Assembly: GCF_036373705.1 (NCBI RefSeq)
Contig: NC_089857.1
Coordinates: 42,658,784 to 42,722,783, forward strand
Length of the DNA stretch: 64,000 nucleotides
Direction: 5' to 3'
Source: Amia ocellicauda
Taxonomy: Eukaryota > Chordata > Actinopteri > Amiiformes > Amiidae
The notes under the pieces were generated by a model. It was not told the DNA's origin. It was given only the letters and a program-made list of their open reading frames with translations, and did not search any database. The position numbers and the translations under genes were made by a program. Shown here one piece after another: positions 10,882 through 24,300 of the stretch; position 1 is the stretch's first letter; the number at the start of each line of letters is the position of its first letter.

Positions 10882-13800
10882 ATGGAGGGCAGTGGTGGCT
10901 GTAACTCAACCGGACCCCCAACTCAGGCATCCCTCGACTCTCGACGGGGGGCCGCCCACTCTGCACTGGGCAAATTCACCATCCCCAGAAAGAAGAGGGG
11001 CCCGGAGAACGGTACGGCACACGCACACACAGAGTACACGAGAAAGTGTTTTTAAATAGTGTTCATTAAAACGATAGAATAAAAGATGTTGTCAACTCTG
11101 AGGACAGATCTGTGGACAAATATCCAACAGTCCAGCATTAACAGGGGTCTGCTTTTCCTTCTCGTCTCCCACAGCTCTTCTGGAGGACTGTCTCAAGGAG
11201 AGTCGGGAGCACGGCGGCCTTGTGTCGGCGCTGAACGAGTGCCGGCTGGACGTGACGGGTGATTTCTTCCTGTCCTGGGAGTGTCTTGACGTGAAGCTTG
11301 TGAACAACGTGGAGTTGGCGAGGGAGTTCTCAGAGAAGAGGTACGGTTGACTCGAATTACTAACCACGATATGAAAAAAAATAAGTTTGTGAGGGACAGA
11401 GTGACGATGGAGATATCAAAGTTAGGATCTCACTGGAGTTCTGGTTCCTGGTGGAGCTCCGACCCATGCCACGCACAGCCAGTCTGAACTCGTTTAACTC
11501 GGTCTTCCCCTTCCACTCGTCTGCCCAGGGCTGACGCTATAGTACCCTGATAACATTATTACTGTTACTTTCTCAACTTTGAGTCACATGGTCAGACAAT
11601 GGTTTCTTGTACAGCAAACGACACGCTGGCTTTTTCCGCCAGTTGACTGAGGTTTTTATACTCAAATATAGAAACAAAGTGTGAGACCAGACAAAGGCTG
11701 CCCCCCCCCACAGTCTCCTTGTTCTCTGTGGTCAGAGCTGCATGTTCAAGTTAATTCATAGCATTGATAAAGCCTTTATAGGGTCCTTAATTTGTTTTTC
11801 CTTTATAAAGTCCGGCACGCTTGTACATGTGTTAGAACATGAGAACATAAGAAAGTGTCCAATCGAGAAGTCCCCACGTAGTCTCCTCTGTTCCAGGGTG
11901 AAAAAATTCAGGTCCTCAGTCTCTCAGTAGGACGTTCCCTTCAGATCTGGAATAAGTCTGGTTGCTCTCCTCTGAACTGCCTCTAGAGCAGCGATATCTT
12001 TCTTGAAGTGTGGAGCCCAGAACTGTCCACAGTATCCAGATGAGTCTAACTAGTGCATTGTACAGTCTGAACATCACTGCCCTTGTTCTCAATTCTACAC
12101 TTTTGACAATATACCCTAACATTGTGTTTGCCTTTTTTATTGCTTCCCCACATTGTTTGGATGGAGAAAGTGAGGAGTCCACATAGACTCCTAGGTCTTT
12201 CTCATGCGTTACTTCATCCAGTTCTATTCCTCCCATAGTGTAATTATAGTGGACATTTTTGTAACCTGCATGTATTACCTTGCACTTGTCCACATTGAAT
12301 TTAATCTGTTAATTGAATAATAATTCATACATTCAGAAATGCAGATAAATTAATAAACATAAGTGTTTCATAGGCCTCCCAGACACACGCGAGTCAGACA
12401 TGGCAGAATCCGGCTCTGGGGTGTGCGTGCGGATGTAACGTCGCCCCTCCATGTTTGTCTTGCAGGTCGGAGATGCGCTCCAAGGGCCGACATGGGCGAG
12501 AGCTGGAGGACCGGTTCTGCTTCTTAGTCACGTCGCACACCAGCGCCCTGGAGCTGTGCAGGAATGGTGTGGAGACGGACACGAGCACCCCACACGTCCT
12601 GGGCAACCCGGCGTGCGGCGTGCACCTATACCGGCACACGGACGTGGCTCTGAAGTGCGTCACCGGCAAGGCAGCCTCCCCCAGGACAGTCGTCGTTTTT
12701 AAGGTACAGAAAAACCCATTGTTATTCGCTTTAGTAGAACAGCAGGTGTGGTTTTTGGTCGATGCGTTGCCTTTGTGCAACTCGTTTTATTGTGTAGATT
12801 ATTGTGCTGTGGTAGGTGAAAACCAAATGCCTTGAAGTGTGTTTTAGTTCCTTCATCCTGTTCTGATCGTATGGTTTTCTGCTTCCTGTTTTAAAACAAC
12901 ATCCATACACGTATAAACTTCGCCCTTCCTGAAGGTGATCCTGGGTAAGGTGAAGAAGGTGCCGTCCTGCGTGGGGAGGAAGGCAGTCCACGACCCCACC
13001 GTGCACTTCGACTGTTTCATGTGCAGAGACCCCAGCAGCCCCAGGGACAGCCTCTCCCAGCAGGCCGTGGGCTCTTCGGTGAGCAGGACACGAACCGTTT
13101 CATTTCTGCTTTCCGTCTCTGTGTTCCTCCGCGCCTTGCCGCTCAGTGTTAGATATCAGACGAGAGAGAATATTAAAATGTTGCAAATGTTAAAATGTAG
13201 GGCATGACAGGCCGATATGCAGAACCAAGGTTGTTATTGCTCTGAACGAAATGTGTAACAGTAGACACCGAAGAGGGAGAAACGCAGAAATTAATACAAC
13301 ATGTCTGTCGGGTTGCAGGTGTTTGTTTTTGACTATAATGAACGCCAGGAGCTGACCTGCAGGCCCAGGCAGTGTCTGCCGTGGGCTGTGGTCTCACTTC
13401 TGCCCTGCAGCAGTAACTCGATGACGTCTGCCATCAGCTGTTCCCCCGTGAAGCTGCCATCACCAGGAGTGGCACACGGTGAGACAGTCCCGAAAGTACC
13501 GCTGACTCGCTCTGGTAGCAACACGGACCTACCCTTGTCTGGCAAGATCTTTTACCCTAGGATGCCGTCTGTTCCACTCAACTAAAAGCTCACTGCGCGA
13601 TCCTGGTCACTATGACGTGGACGGTGTCTCTGTATAGCGAAGAAGTTCTACTAACCTGTAAAAATATATATTCCCAGCATAGGCTTTCGATGGTTTCACT
13701 TCTTTTTATATATTTGTATATATGATATTTATTTTTCTTTACTGTTAATCTGTATCAGTTTGGCACTATTTACACCTTGAGTTTCATTTTCTCCTGTTTT

Positions 13801-16800
13801 TGTGTTTTATCTACAGGTGCTGTAGAAGCCCTGAAAGGCTGCACCATCGCTGAGAGGAGGGGCAAAGGGGAGAACGCCACTGTCATATTTAAACACTTTG
13901 GCAGCGCAGAGAATTCGCTGCCTTCGCCGGACTACTCATCTCCAGGCAGCTCGGCAAGTTCCCCCTTCTCCACAGCGCTCCCTGGGGCCGGTCTGATGAG
14001 CGGGCAGTTGTACGGTGGCTACGAGAGCGAAGGAGGAACCTGCTCTGCCTACAACGCTGAACAGCTGTGGGCAGCTTCGTACTACCCTGCCGGATTCATG
14101 CCCCCTTTCATCACCGAGGCCCAGCGGGAGATGAACTGGGTGCCAGTGGCATTCAACCCTGGTCCTGCGGCTCTCCCAGAAGGCAGCGCTCACCTGGGAG
14201 GGCCTGTGAATATACTGGCTCCTTCCAGCGGGGACTTCGCATTCGGCCCATCACCCAGTGCGCACTATCTTGCAGCGAGCCCGAGCAGCCAAGGTTATTG
14301 CGATTCCTACGTCTACGTCTACCCGAATCACCAACACCAGCAGGCAATCCAGACGCCTGCAGCAGCGCCCGTCAGTCAGATCTCCACCACTGTGATCACT
14401 TCTCGGGTCGTCAAGGACCCACGTCTATACGGGAGGGAACAGGAGGGCTTGAAAAGAAACACAGGCGCGGAGGCCAGACTGGGAACCCAGCAGAACAAGC
14501 TGCACAAGTCTAAAGTGGAGCAAGAAACTTACCGAAAACATCCGCCAAGGAGGGAAGCCCAGGCGAGGGGCCGGGGCAGTGCACGCGGGGTGGCAGAGAT
14601 TGACAGAAGGGGACAGGCATGCCACGGAGGTTCACCTCTCCGACCTGCTTCCTCAGAACACCAAGAACAGAAGCCCCCCGTGGAGGTTTTGAAAAATAAG
14701 TTTAAAAAATATGCCAAGTATCTGGTGATGACAGAGAAGGAGAGGATTGCCTCTATCAACTCTCTGAAGGACATGCCTCTAGCGGAAAAAGAACTTCTGC
14801 TCCGCAGGGTTAAGTTCTACGACATGTTTTTCAAAAAAGACGTAAACTGTCAGCGGGTCACAGGTGAAAGTGCTCCGAGTGCGGCAGAGCAAAGCAGGAG
14901 CTCTGGGCTCAATCTTAACGCTGATCTATACCCCCAGGAGGCACCTAAAATCATTCCCAAGAGCAGACGGACAGACTTACGACTGCAAACTACATCCGGA
15001 CATTTCCTTCCCGGCACGCTGGAAATCCCCTCTGAACTCTCTTCTGGGATTACGCACGATGTGAAACCGGCTCAAGATGGCATCTCTGTGTCCAGGTCGA
15101 GCAGAGGCGACCCTTCAGGGAATCGTGCCACCGAGTCATGTGCGTCTGCCGCAGCCAAGCCAAACGTGGTTTTCCCACAACACCCTGCAGAGCAGCCAGA
15201 GAAAGCTACGGACACCGTGTCTCCAAAGCCGGAGATCGTGGGAGATTTACCGTGTTTAGGAACATCTGACATCTCCGCTGATCAGGATCAACCTAACAAC
15301 TGTGAGCAGCACAGACAGGAACCCTCCACCTACGAGTCGCCCTACGAGGAGATGCCAGGGCTAATGGACATCTCCGTAAACACTGACGACTTCCAGTGTG
15401 AGCATCGGCAGGGGGCGGCCAGAGAGACGGCGGGCGGCGAAACGGAAGAAGAAAGCATAGACCCTCGGTACGTAGACGAATTCGTGTGCATCGCACAGTG
15501 TGAAGAAGTGTACAGTGCTGGTGTCCTGGAGAGCAAGGAGGCCATGGACACTGATCCCTTCACTGCCTTGAAGCAACACTTGCAGACAGTGCAGTTTGAA
15601 TGGGACGCCGGGGACCACCGCAGCACAGCCCCCCACGGACAAGGTTTGGATGACACCTGCACCCCGCGTGAAAATGGAACAGGAGCTGAAGAAAGTTCCC
15701 CATGTCATTCCAAGCGTGAGGAGGCCGTGTGCAAAGGCTGCGAGGATCTCTGCACTGAGGACCACTCGGGTTCCTCAGACACCATTTACTGGTTCCTACA
15801 CAGACGGATCCAGTTCGCTCAGATGCTGCTCACATCCAGACAAGCTGATCTGAAACATGTCAATGCAAGCTCCGGCAGGGGGGACAAACCCAGCTTCCAG
15901 ATCACAATCAAAGCTGATTCCAGGATTTCCGGCACAACTAGACCACAGTGTTGTCTGGTGTTTTCTTCTGCGGAGTCGTCGTGCGACAGAACCAAGCTTC
16001 TAATGAAGAACCCAGGCCTGGTCTCAACAGCACCGCTAGACCACGACTCAACGGCTGGCAGCCGAGGAACGGTTTCCTTCCGGGCAGAACAAGACGGCTT
16101 CCCCCTCACACGTGCAAATGGACATGTTCCCCAGGATACATCTCTGCGTAATTACGAAGAACACAAAGCTGTGGATCAAAATGAGTCAGAAGGACAGAGG
16201 GCCCTGCACACTGACACCGACCTGATCCACTGCTCGGGCGCACACGGGAAGGTCGGCAAAAGTCCAAGAAAGACTTCCAGCCCCTTGAAGAAAGAGCTTG
16301 GAGGAGCTGCCAGGAGTAAAGTTACACTGAATCAAAGAAAGAAACCGATGAAACGGTTTGTGAAAGTTTCGGGCCGCCCTAACACAACCTGCAAGATGGG
16401 TATGAAGTCCACGGCACTATTTTCAAAAGCAGACATGAAACGGATCCGGATTTCCAGGCAGGATACTATCGGGGCCTTATGGAAACTGGGGAAGCCCCCC
16501 CACCTGAGGGGCTGTGTCTGTTTGAAAGGGACCCTTATTTCCCAAACTGCTATAACCAAAAGAAAGAAGCAGATGGCCAAAAAGAAACCAAATGCAGAGA
16601 AGAGCCGTATGGAAAACAACTGCATTTCAAGTGATAAAGGGTCCGAAATATTTCCCGTCTCCCAGATATCTGTGAATGAAATGGAGGAAACACCAGGGCT
16701 GTGGCAGGCATACGTGCCACAGATCTCACTAGGCCGCGACCGCTCTGCGAGCAGGAAAAGAGCGAGGAACTCCGCAGTGGGTTTTCCCTCCAGCGAGGAG

Positions 16801-19800
16801 GCGGACAGCTCAAGTGATGGACCGTCTTTAAAACGTCCCGGTCCTTCTGATGGCGACGCTGATGCCGAAGAGAACGATTGTGACAGCGAGCCTCTCGTCG
16901 CAGAGCGTGTTGGAGAGACGGACATCGGTCGTGTTTCTGACTCGCCCTTCTCTGCTCCTGCTGCAGGCGTGGATTTTAGGGATGCAGCCCAGGTGGCAGA
17001 CTTAGCACAGGCGCGGGCGTACGGAAACAAGGAAGCCTCAGAGGCCACGACTGCTGCACGTGACTCAGTATCGCGATCTAAAAATAGCCCTGGCGCAGCA
17101 GCAGACAAACACAGCAGATTTGCTTGTACATTTCCTGTAGTGCTTAACAACGGACCTGCAGCTCCCAGTCACGTGCAAGACAACGAGGGAGAGAGAGAGG
17201 CTGATATCAGGGTGAATCATTTAGAAGCCAGCGTAACACCTGGGGAAAATAAGCTACATAGAAGTCAGCTGGGACATGCAGACAGCCTATGCAGATCTGG
17301 ACCAGAGGTGAAGATGGCTTGTGATTCTAGTGAGGAGGTCAGACTGAAGTATGAACATGTGGACACTGTGATCCCTGTACCACTGGAAGTCGAAGAGAAG
17401 TCTGCCGATTCTGAAGGGAAGGTGGGAACTAATAATACGTCTTCCTGCAATGTAATGACTGCAGGAAACGGCAAAGAAAACCAAACTGCTCAAGGCCTGA
17501 GAGCGAGAGGATCTAACTCCGAGCTGACAGTTGACTTGACAAAGACCGCAGCAGTCTCACACGGCCAACGGACATCCAGTGAAATATCGGACAGCAGAGA
17601 CAAAGAGCAGCGTCCACTGGGGGAGGCCGGACCACCATCAGGGACTTACTCTTCACCTCGGGCTTGTAGTCACTCTTCCAGTTTGAAAGGAATATGTAGT
17701 GGCCACTTGACTTCTTCAGAAGGAGCCAAAAGAGAGGATGTCATCACAGGCCATCTGCAGACAACATGCAAGACATTATACCAAAGAGACAACCAGTCTG
17801 CAATTCGTCAAGCGGAGAAGTTTGACCTTTCAAACTGGGAGAGCTGGGAGAGAAGCCCCATTAAGGATCTGGAAGATTTTGTCATGGCAAGGTCCAGTGT
17901 AATACAAGTCAACGAGCATTATAAGCTTCAGGCACATGGGAATCTTGAGCCGAAGGTCAATGCTGAAATAAGAGCACCAGCAACAGGACCGTCCAGCACC
18001 AAAAGTCAGACGGACCATCAAAGCCTCGGCTTATGGCCAGCAGGCAGCAGCCGCGGTCAGCACCCTGTTGCCGGTGAGAGTAAAGATGCATTTGCACGAA
18101 GCCCCCGAGCTCACAGACCAAGCAGGAACATTACGCAGGGCAGTAACACACATTACCAAATAGACTCGTTTTACACTACGGCACGTCTGAGGGACCACAG
18201 CGTGACGGACATAGACAGGACTCTAAAAGAGGTCGATGGGGCAACATCCCTGCAACACCTGCACCTGCTCAGATCCAAGTGCCGGCGAATGCTTCCCTCG
18301 TTCATCTCTACGTTCGAGGGGTGCCAGTGCGTGGACTTCAAAGACGCCTTTGTCTCTAGAGACCTGGTCATCGAGAGGGACCTCGGAGGGGGAGCCTCAG
18401 CTGCGCCCGTGGTGCTGAAATACAGGGCGCTGGACTCATTTCTGGAGCTGCAGATGATGATGGAAGCGGTGCAGTTCGTGGAGAACAAAATCAGTTTCCT
18501 GAGCGGAGACCCGACTTTCAGGAGTCTGCTCTGGTCTGACCCAACGCTGCGCAGAGAGCTTCTGGAAGGCAAGGAGGGCGACCGACAGCAGCCGTCACTG
18601 TTTCCCGCTTTCCAGGAGAGACTGGCCCAACGTGGCGACAATAAACGGAGGAAACGTCACTCTCGGCCCTCCTCGCCGACGTTCTCACAAGCAAAGGAGA
18701 CCTCTTACTATTTGTATCTCAAAAACGAAAGGGAGAAAGCTGAGAGCCAAGCGGTGCTGGAACAGTGTCTAAACCGTGAAGCCTTCTCTCTGTCCACGCC
18801 TCTGTCAAGTTGCATCAATTTCGGAGACTGCATAGAAGACTTGGAACTCCTGCAGAAAAACATTGTCTCTTTCATGGAAGCCCAACCCAGCCAGCCACGA
18901 GGGGGAAGGGACTTTGGCAAGGTGGAGCAGCTTGGCGTTGTACGCAGACTCCTTCAGGAAAAGATCAGCTACCTGAGGAGCAACAAAGAGGTCGATGCCA
19001 GAATCTCCTGGTTTGGCCTGGAGCACATCCTGTTGGACGCCGCAAAGACAATGGCGTGGGAGGACCTCCGGGAGCACAGGGGCAGTGGCCCGTCAGACCC
19101 CGGGAAAGACGAGACGCGGCATGTGATCAACGAAGCGGCCACGCGTCGACTGCACAGACTCTACGAGAAGATCCTGCCCGGCTGTGAATCGGAGACCCCA
19201 CCCTGCAGCCGAGCGCCACCAAGGGACCCCCATCTGGTCACCGACATGCAGGTCAATTATCTGACTCACAATGATCTTACGTCTGCTTTTTATTCCTTAT
19301 TTGCTTCATTAGAAACTGTTGAATAATTAGTTTAAGATATTTAAACTTTTCATCTCTGTTTTACACATTTCACATTGAGGTGTAATGCTAATATAATTCT
19401 GTGACACATGTAACATATTTCTGTTTAATGTATGTTTGTCACTGTACCAGGGCATATCAGTATGAAGTTAATGTCTATTTTCACGTCAGCTGACACACAA
19501 AGACCCACAGTTTACAATGGGCATTATTTATTTATTGTTTCTTTATGATTTCTTGGCATTCTGTGTATGTTCTTCGTGATTCTATGTTGCTGATTCTGCA
19601 AAGATCGCTATTTTGCTTTCTAACTGCTTATGAATAAAAGTCTGTCTAGCAGAATGTGAGAAAATGGGACAAGGACACGTGTCAGTGCAGCATGGGCTTC
19701 AATGCGCAAACGCACAGTGTCGCCGGCCCTCACAGGGCTGCCACAGTCCCTGTGTTACACTACTTGTGCCGTCAAAGGTCGGGGCTGCGAGTGAGATGGC

Positions 19801-21931
19801 ATTTCAATTTAGTTCTGTAATTAACAGCATGGGAACTGCCCGGGGTGTTACTTCCCATTTTCTCACGTTTCAAAAAGTATTTTGAAATAAGAATTAAGTT
19901 TGCTGCTTTGCAAAACCACTGCTGTTTGAAGACATCGGTGTTCTGTGCCATTCAGTGCTCTGTGCCATTCACTGCCCTGTGCCATTCTGTGTTCTGTGGC
20001 CTAGTTTGGCCTATAATATTATTTTATATTTTATATTTTATTATTATTATTATTTTTAAGAACAAAGAAGCGAGCATGGAAGGACCCATAGAAAAGGACA
20101 GCTTGTCTAACAAAGAAAGGTGAGAAACTGAACAGACTGTGGTTTTATTTGCGCTTGGGTAAACCTCTACCTCCAGCTATAGGTAAAGAGCCTTAAGTAT
20201 GGTTTATTACGTGTGGAGTGCACAGTGTGTTAAGGGACAGATGTGCTCAGTGTTCATGTAAAGCTTTCAAAGAAGCTGGAAATGTTCACTTTATATATGC
20301 AAACATTTCTGCAGACCACCCAGCCCTTTCTCGCCTTTCTCTAAATCCCAATCACACAAAGTTATTCATATTATTAGAACATTTAGATCTTATCCCACCA
20401 TTGCATATAACCCTAAAACCAGCACTACACCCCAGTCTCTCCCAGCAAATTAAATATTGTAGCTTCATTTTAAAATAAAATATTAATTCATGTCCTAAAC
20501 AAAAGGTATAAATGGGTAATTATTTTCAGAACCACCTGCATTTGCATCAGGCCGCGTGGAGGACCGTCGGGGAGAGAGTCACAAATGTACGATATGCGGG
20601 TGTGAGGACAAAGAAGGGGCCGGTTCTGTATAAGTCACCGTATACGGGGGGATTTATTTCTGTTCAGAGAAGACGTGCTGCTGAGATACACTCGCCCCTT
20701 GAGTGACGGCCTTCGCACAGATCTTAGTTTCCTTCACTGAGTACCATGCAGTCAGGGAACCAAACAGCCATTCAACAGAAGCCCCCCACCCCAAACTCAA
20801 TCATGCTAAAAAATACAAAAAAGAATAAAAAAGAACACTAAAGTACAGAAATAAAAAGCCTTGTTCTTATCCAATTAATTTTTTTGCAGGAATGAAGACC
20901 AGATAAGAACAAATAAGCTGCCTGAGATTCACCAGTCGGCCGCCACCAAGAACAGCACTGCCCTGCCCTGTCCGGTGGAGAGGCCGGAGAGCCAGCAGGT
21001 CCGGTCGCACCTCGAGGCCCCCGATTTGCCGGACAGACGGCTTTCCTTCCAGCAAAACATTCAGATTCAAGCTCTCGGTCTGCGGTCGCTGATGGCGATG
21101 CACAGTTCCCATTTCGATGCGGAGAAAGAGGTGACGGAGACCCCCGCAGCAGCCAGGCCAGTCCGATCCAGTCCTGCCGTGGCGCGCTGCCCTCCGCCGA
21201 AAAGGCAAAGTAGGAAACCGAACTCGAGGAAAATCAGGACACCCGCCAGCAACTCTGTACCCGTGCCAAGCGACGTGGCTCTGGGGCCGCAGCACAAGCT
21301 GTGGAGGCCCCTACCCAGCAGTCAGAGCTTCACCCTGCTGCCGTCCGTCCTGGCTGTAGGAAGGCAAGGAGGGCAGGGGCAGCAGCCACTGCAGAAACCA
21401 CAACCACAGCCACTGGCAGCCGTCTGGGGCTCCACGGAGGCGCGGCAGAGTAGACCACCCTGGACTCACCCTGACACCCAGCTGGGCAGTCCAGGGATAC
21501 CAGGCCCCGGCGTGCCAGCGGCCCCATGGAACGGCCAGTTACAGATCCTGTCAGCGCCGGCTCAGGGCTACTGGAACCACGCCGTCCTGCCTTACTGGTC
21601 CCAGTACCAGGGAAGCACCGCTTGGACCCAACAGCTTCCTGGCGCCGTCTTTTCCACTGGCAGGCCGGAGCCCCAGGCAGAAGCCACTTCCTACCCAGCC
21701 TTTCCAAGCACTACAAGCTCCTGTTTCTACCACCCCCAGGCACTGAACTGCTCCTGCCCCTATTACACAGTGGACTCTTATTACCTGTGCAACGAGTACA
21801 CGTACGCCATGGACAACTCCCCGCTGCCCGCAGTGGGGAACCGGCCTCTGAGCAGGTTTTACTCAGATGCAAGTTACTCGGGGACGGGCCTCACGCCAGC
21901 AGGCAAGCCCCTTAAAAGACGTTTACTGTGA
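10882..21931 (+). CDS. tex15: TEX15, germline piRNA-silencing and meiosis protein
   Basis: Eight coding exons join in phase: 10858-11011 (first in-frame ATG at 10882, AGGATGG context), 11175-11340, 12466-12703, 12935-13078, 13319-13478, a giant exon 13817-19251, 20061-20119 and 20890-21931 (stop TGA), giving 2457 residues. Exons 1-5 and the start of the giant exon encode a DUF3715-type domain (residues about 25-300: [37 protein letters not shown]), shared with TASOR. The giant exon holds a TEX15-like KDPRL motif near residue 480 and a conserved C-terminal block near residues 1767-1875 ([16 protein letters not shown]). In mammals TEX15 acts in the nucleus of male germ cells with PIWIL4/SPOCD1 in piRNA-directed transposon methylation and is needed for meiotic repair. 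The single 5.4-kb exon and the position next to ppp2cb favour TEX15 over TASOR or TASOR2. An upstream exon is likely. Donor GTCAAT at 19252 is weak; see the alternative end at 19326. Confidence 0.9.
11421..11643. repeat. 223-bp duplicated unit, copy 2 (tex15 intron)
   Basis: Second copy of the unit at 9290-9512, in the same orientation, about 98% identical, inside the tex15 intron 11341-12465. Here it is separated by about 190 bp from the nearby LINE fragment instead of abutting it. Confidence 0.9.
11830..12310 (-). mobile_element. CR1/L2-like LINE 3' fragment in tex15 intron
   Basis: The minus strand (12293 to 11916) encodes a piece of reverse-transcriptase C-terminus with recognisable motifs: [34 protein letters not shown] and RLYNALVR, followed by frameshifted AVQRRA-like sequence. 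The terminal tail (GAACATGAGAACATAAGAAAG, about 11836-11856) is joined directly to an internal segment. Compared with the copy at 52210-52785 an internal stretch of roughly 280 bp is missing. It is inactive. Confidence 0.85.
13817..19326 (+). CDS. tex15: Alternative tex15 terminus by read-through of the giant exon
   Basis: If the weak donor at 19252 is not used, the giant-exon frame runs 24 codons further and stops at 19324-19326. A canonical AATAAA follows at 19633-19638, so a complete shorter mRNA of about 2115 codons is possible. It would lack the 366 residues encoded by exons 20061-20119 and 20890-21931. Both ends carry a plausible poly(A) signal (19633 and 22358). Which is used, and where, cannot be told from the sequence. 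Confidence 0.5.
19633..19638 (+). terminator. tex15: Poly(A) signal, short tex15 form
   Basis: AATAAA lies 307 bases after the read-through stop at 19326. Confidence 0.6.
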
Positions 21932-22357
21932 TATTTAACAGCACCGACACTCATGGGACTCCAGGGGTCTGTGCTGTTGCCTCGTTTTTGTCTTCCCTAG
22001 TTTCTGTTTTGTTTTGTTTTTTATCCACCAGAAAGAATGCGTTAGTTAACTGTTGATGATGTCATTATTGGTAGTACTCCCAGTAGTAGGTAAAAGGACA
22101 CAATCTGTATTAACAGACCTGTCCAGTGTGCATTGATACCTGTCTGAATACCCCAGTGACTGATCGAAGGAGTGTTACGTTATAGTGAGCTGTCAGGTGT
22201 CTGTTACACTAACCGTGTTTTTTACATGCGTGTTTTACAGTGTTCTGGTAGTCTCCACACATTCACAGGGAGTTGTGGGATCATGTCACCTGACAGGAAA
22301 CCTGATTTTGTTCTGGGCTGTTTATTAGATGATGCTTTGCAACTGAAAACATTAGTT

Positions 22358-22363
22358 AATAAA
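22358..22363 (+). terminator. tex15: Poly(A) signal, full-length tex15
   Basis: AATAAA lies 427 bases after the stop at 21931. It is followed by a GT-rich stretch (about 22395-22438) of the kind that serves as a downstream element. Confidence 0.75.
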
Positions 22364-22839
22364 GACATTTACATTTAACTTAGTTACAGGTATGCAGGTA
22401 TGTGTGTGTGTGTGCGTGTGCATGTGCGTGTGTGTTTTGCACAGTTCAAATATCCGAAACACAGGTGTATTTCCAGTATGTTTTAATTTAAGTGTCTGAA
22501 AGCCATCCATGTATATTTGTTTCAAAAGCAGTTTTGAACACTATTGGTGGTATTGATTTTTAATTACTTGTCATTGTTATTAAAATCTATTTTTGAAAGA
22601 TGATGCTTCAGTGACTGATTTAAATACAGTTCAGTAACTGGGCTGCGGAGGAGGAGATCTAATGGAAACTGAATTTGAAAGGCTTGTGGGGGGGGGACAT
22701 CCCAGTGACATCTACTGCCACAACCTGGGTAATGACTTAAAATTAAATTAGAAATTAGAAAGCACTTATCTGGCTAATTAACACACAACAGTGAGAACAA
22801 CAGAAGGTGGGAAACATCCGCTGACTGTATACTCAGTCA

Positions 22840-23065
22840 GGTGCCTCAGGGCTCAGTTTGAGGGCCACTGCTCTTTTCCACTTTGGTGTGCTTAGCAAGC
22901 TTGATAAATCTGTGAAGTGTGACCTGCATTACCTGTGGCAGCAGAGAAAGAAACCTGAAATAATTCAATTCTGAACAGAACGTAGGTGTTTCTGTCGACT
23001 CATCGAGTTCTTCTTCCAGACAATGTGGGGAAGCTTTAGAACAAAGGCCAGAGAAGAGAGAGTCT
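22840..23065 (+). mobile_element. Degenerate LINE reverse-transcriptase relic
   Basis: Sequence near 22840-22880 reads as VPQGS, a stop, then GPLLF: the conserved RT motif of CR1/L2-type LINEs with Leu replaced by a TGA stop. Near 22980-23035 it reads GVSVDSS followed by RQCGEA, matching the GVYVDSS and KQCGEA motifs of the copy at 11916-12293. It is an old, broken copy on the + strand. Confidence 0.65.
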
Positions 23066-23566
23066 ATATATAGTCATCAGTGTTAAATTCACATCTGTGT
23101 GAGAGACAGGACAAGCTATAGGAAGAGATTCGAGGCTGGTTTAGATGTTTAAGAAATGGAGGGGCCTCAGCATTGGTCAAGGGTGGATTGTTAAATATAT
23201 AGTTATACTGCAGGTATCTTAACCCTAATCCCAACTCATTCTTCTCACCAAAACCCTATTGTTCGAAACCTACTCACTGTGCTGGCACTGTAACGTGAGC
23301 AGCTTCAGAGCTACATTTCTCTGTGTTGCCGGAACCGAAAGCTGGTGGTCTGATAACAAATCACAGTGTTTCTAAAGAATCGAGTGACAAGACAACCACA
23401 AAAAACCACAAAACTAACAGGAAACAATAAGATATAATTGGTCATATGTTTTTCAGTTTCATATATGAATAAATGAGTGGAGGAACATAACGAATGCAGA
23501 TGTCTCCAAACAGATGTACTGGATGATGCAATTAAGCAATTAACATCCTTTCATCCTACCTGGACA

Positions 23567-23601
23567 AGGGCGTCTGCTAAGAAATTAATAATAATAATCA
23601 T
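23567..23601 (-). repeat. SINE-like repeat tail
   Basis: AAGGGCGTCTGCTAAGAAATTAATAATAATAAT-type sequence, related to the segments at 4725-4776 and, inverted, at 30958-31010. It looks like the 3' tail of a dispersed SINE family ending in an (AAT)n tract. Confidence 0.55.
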
Positions 23602-23606
23602 GCTCT

Positions 23607-24300
<694 letters not shown>

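Noticed and set aside
20218-20706. Short open frames between tex15 exons
   Set aside because: No acceptor/donor pairing in phase with the flanking exons and no family resemblance. Treated as intron.
13817-21931. Identification as TASOR or TASOR2
   Set aside because: These share the DUF3715-type domain, but the single giant exon, the KDPRL motif, the C-terminal block and the position beside ppp2cb fit TEX15.
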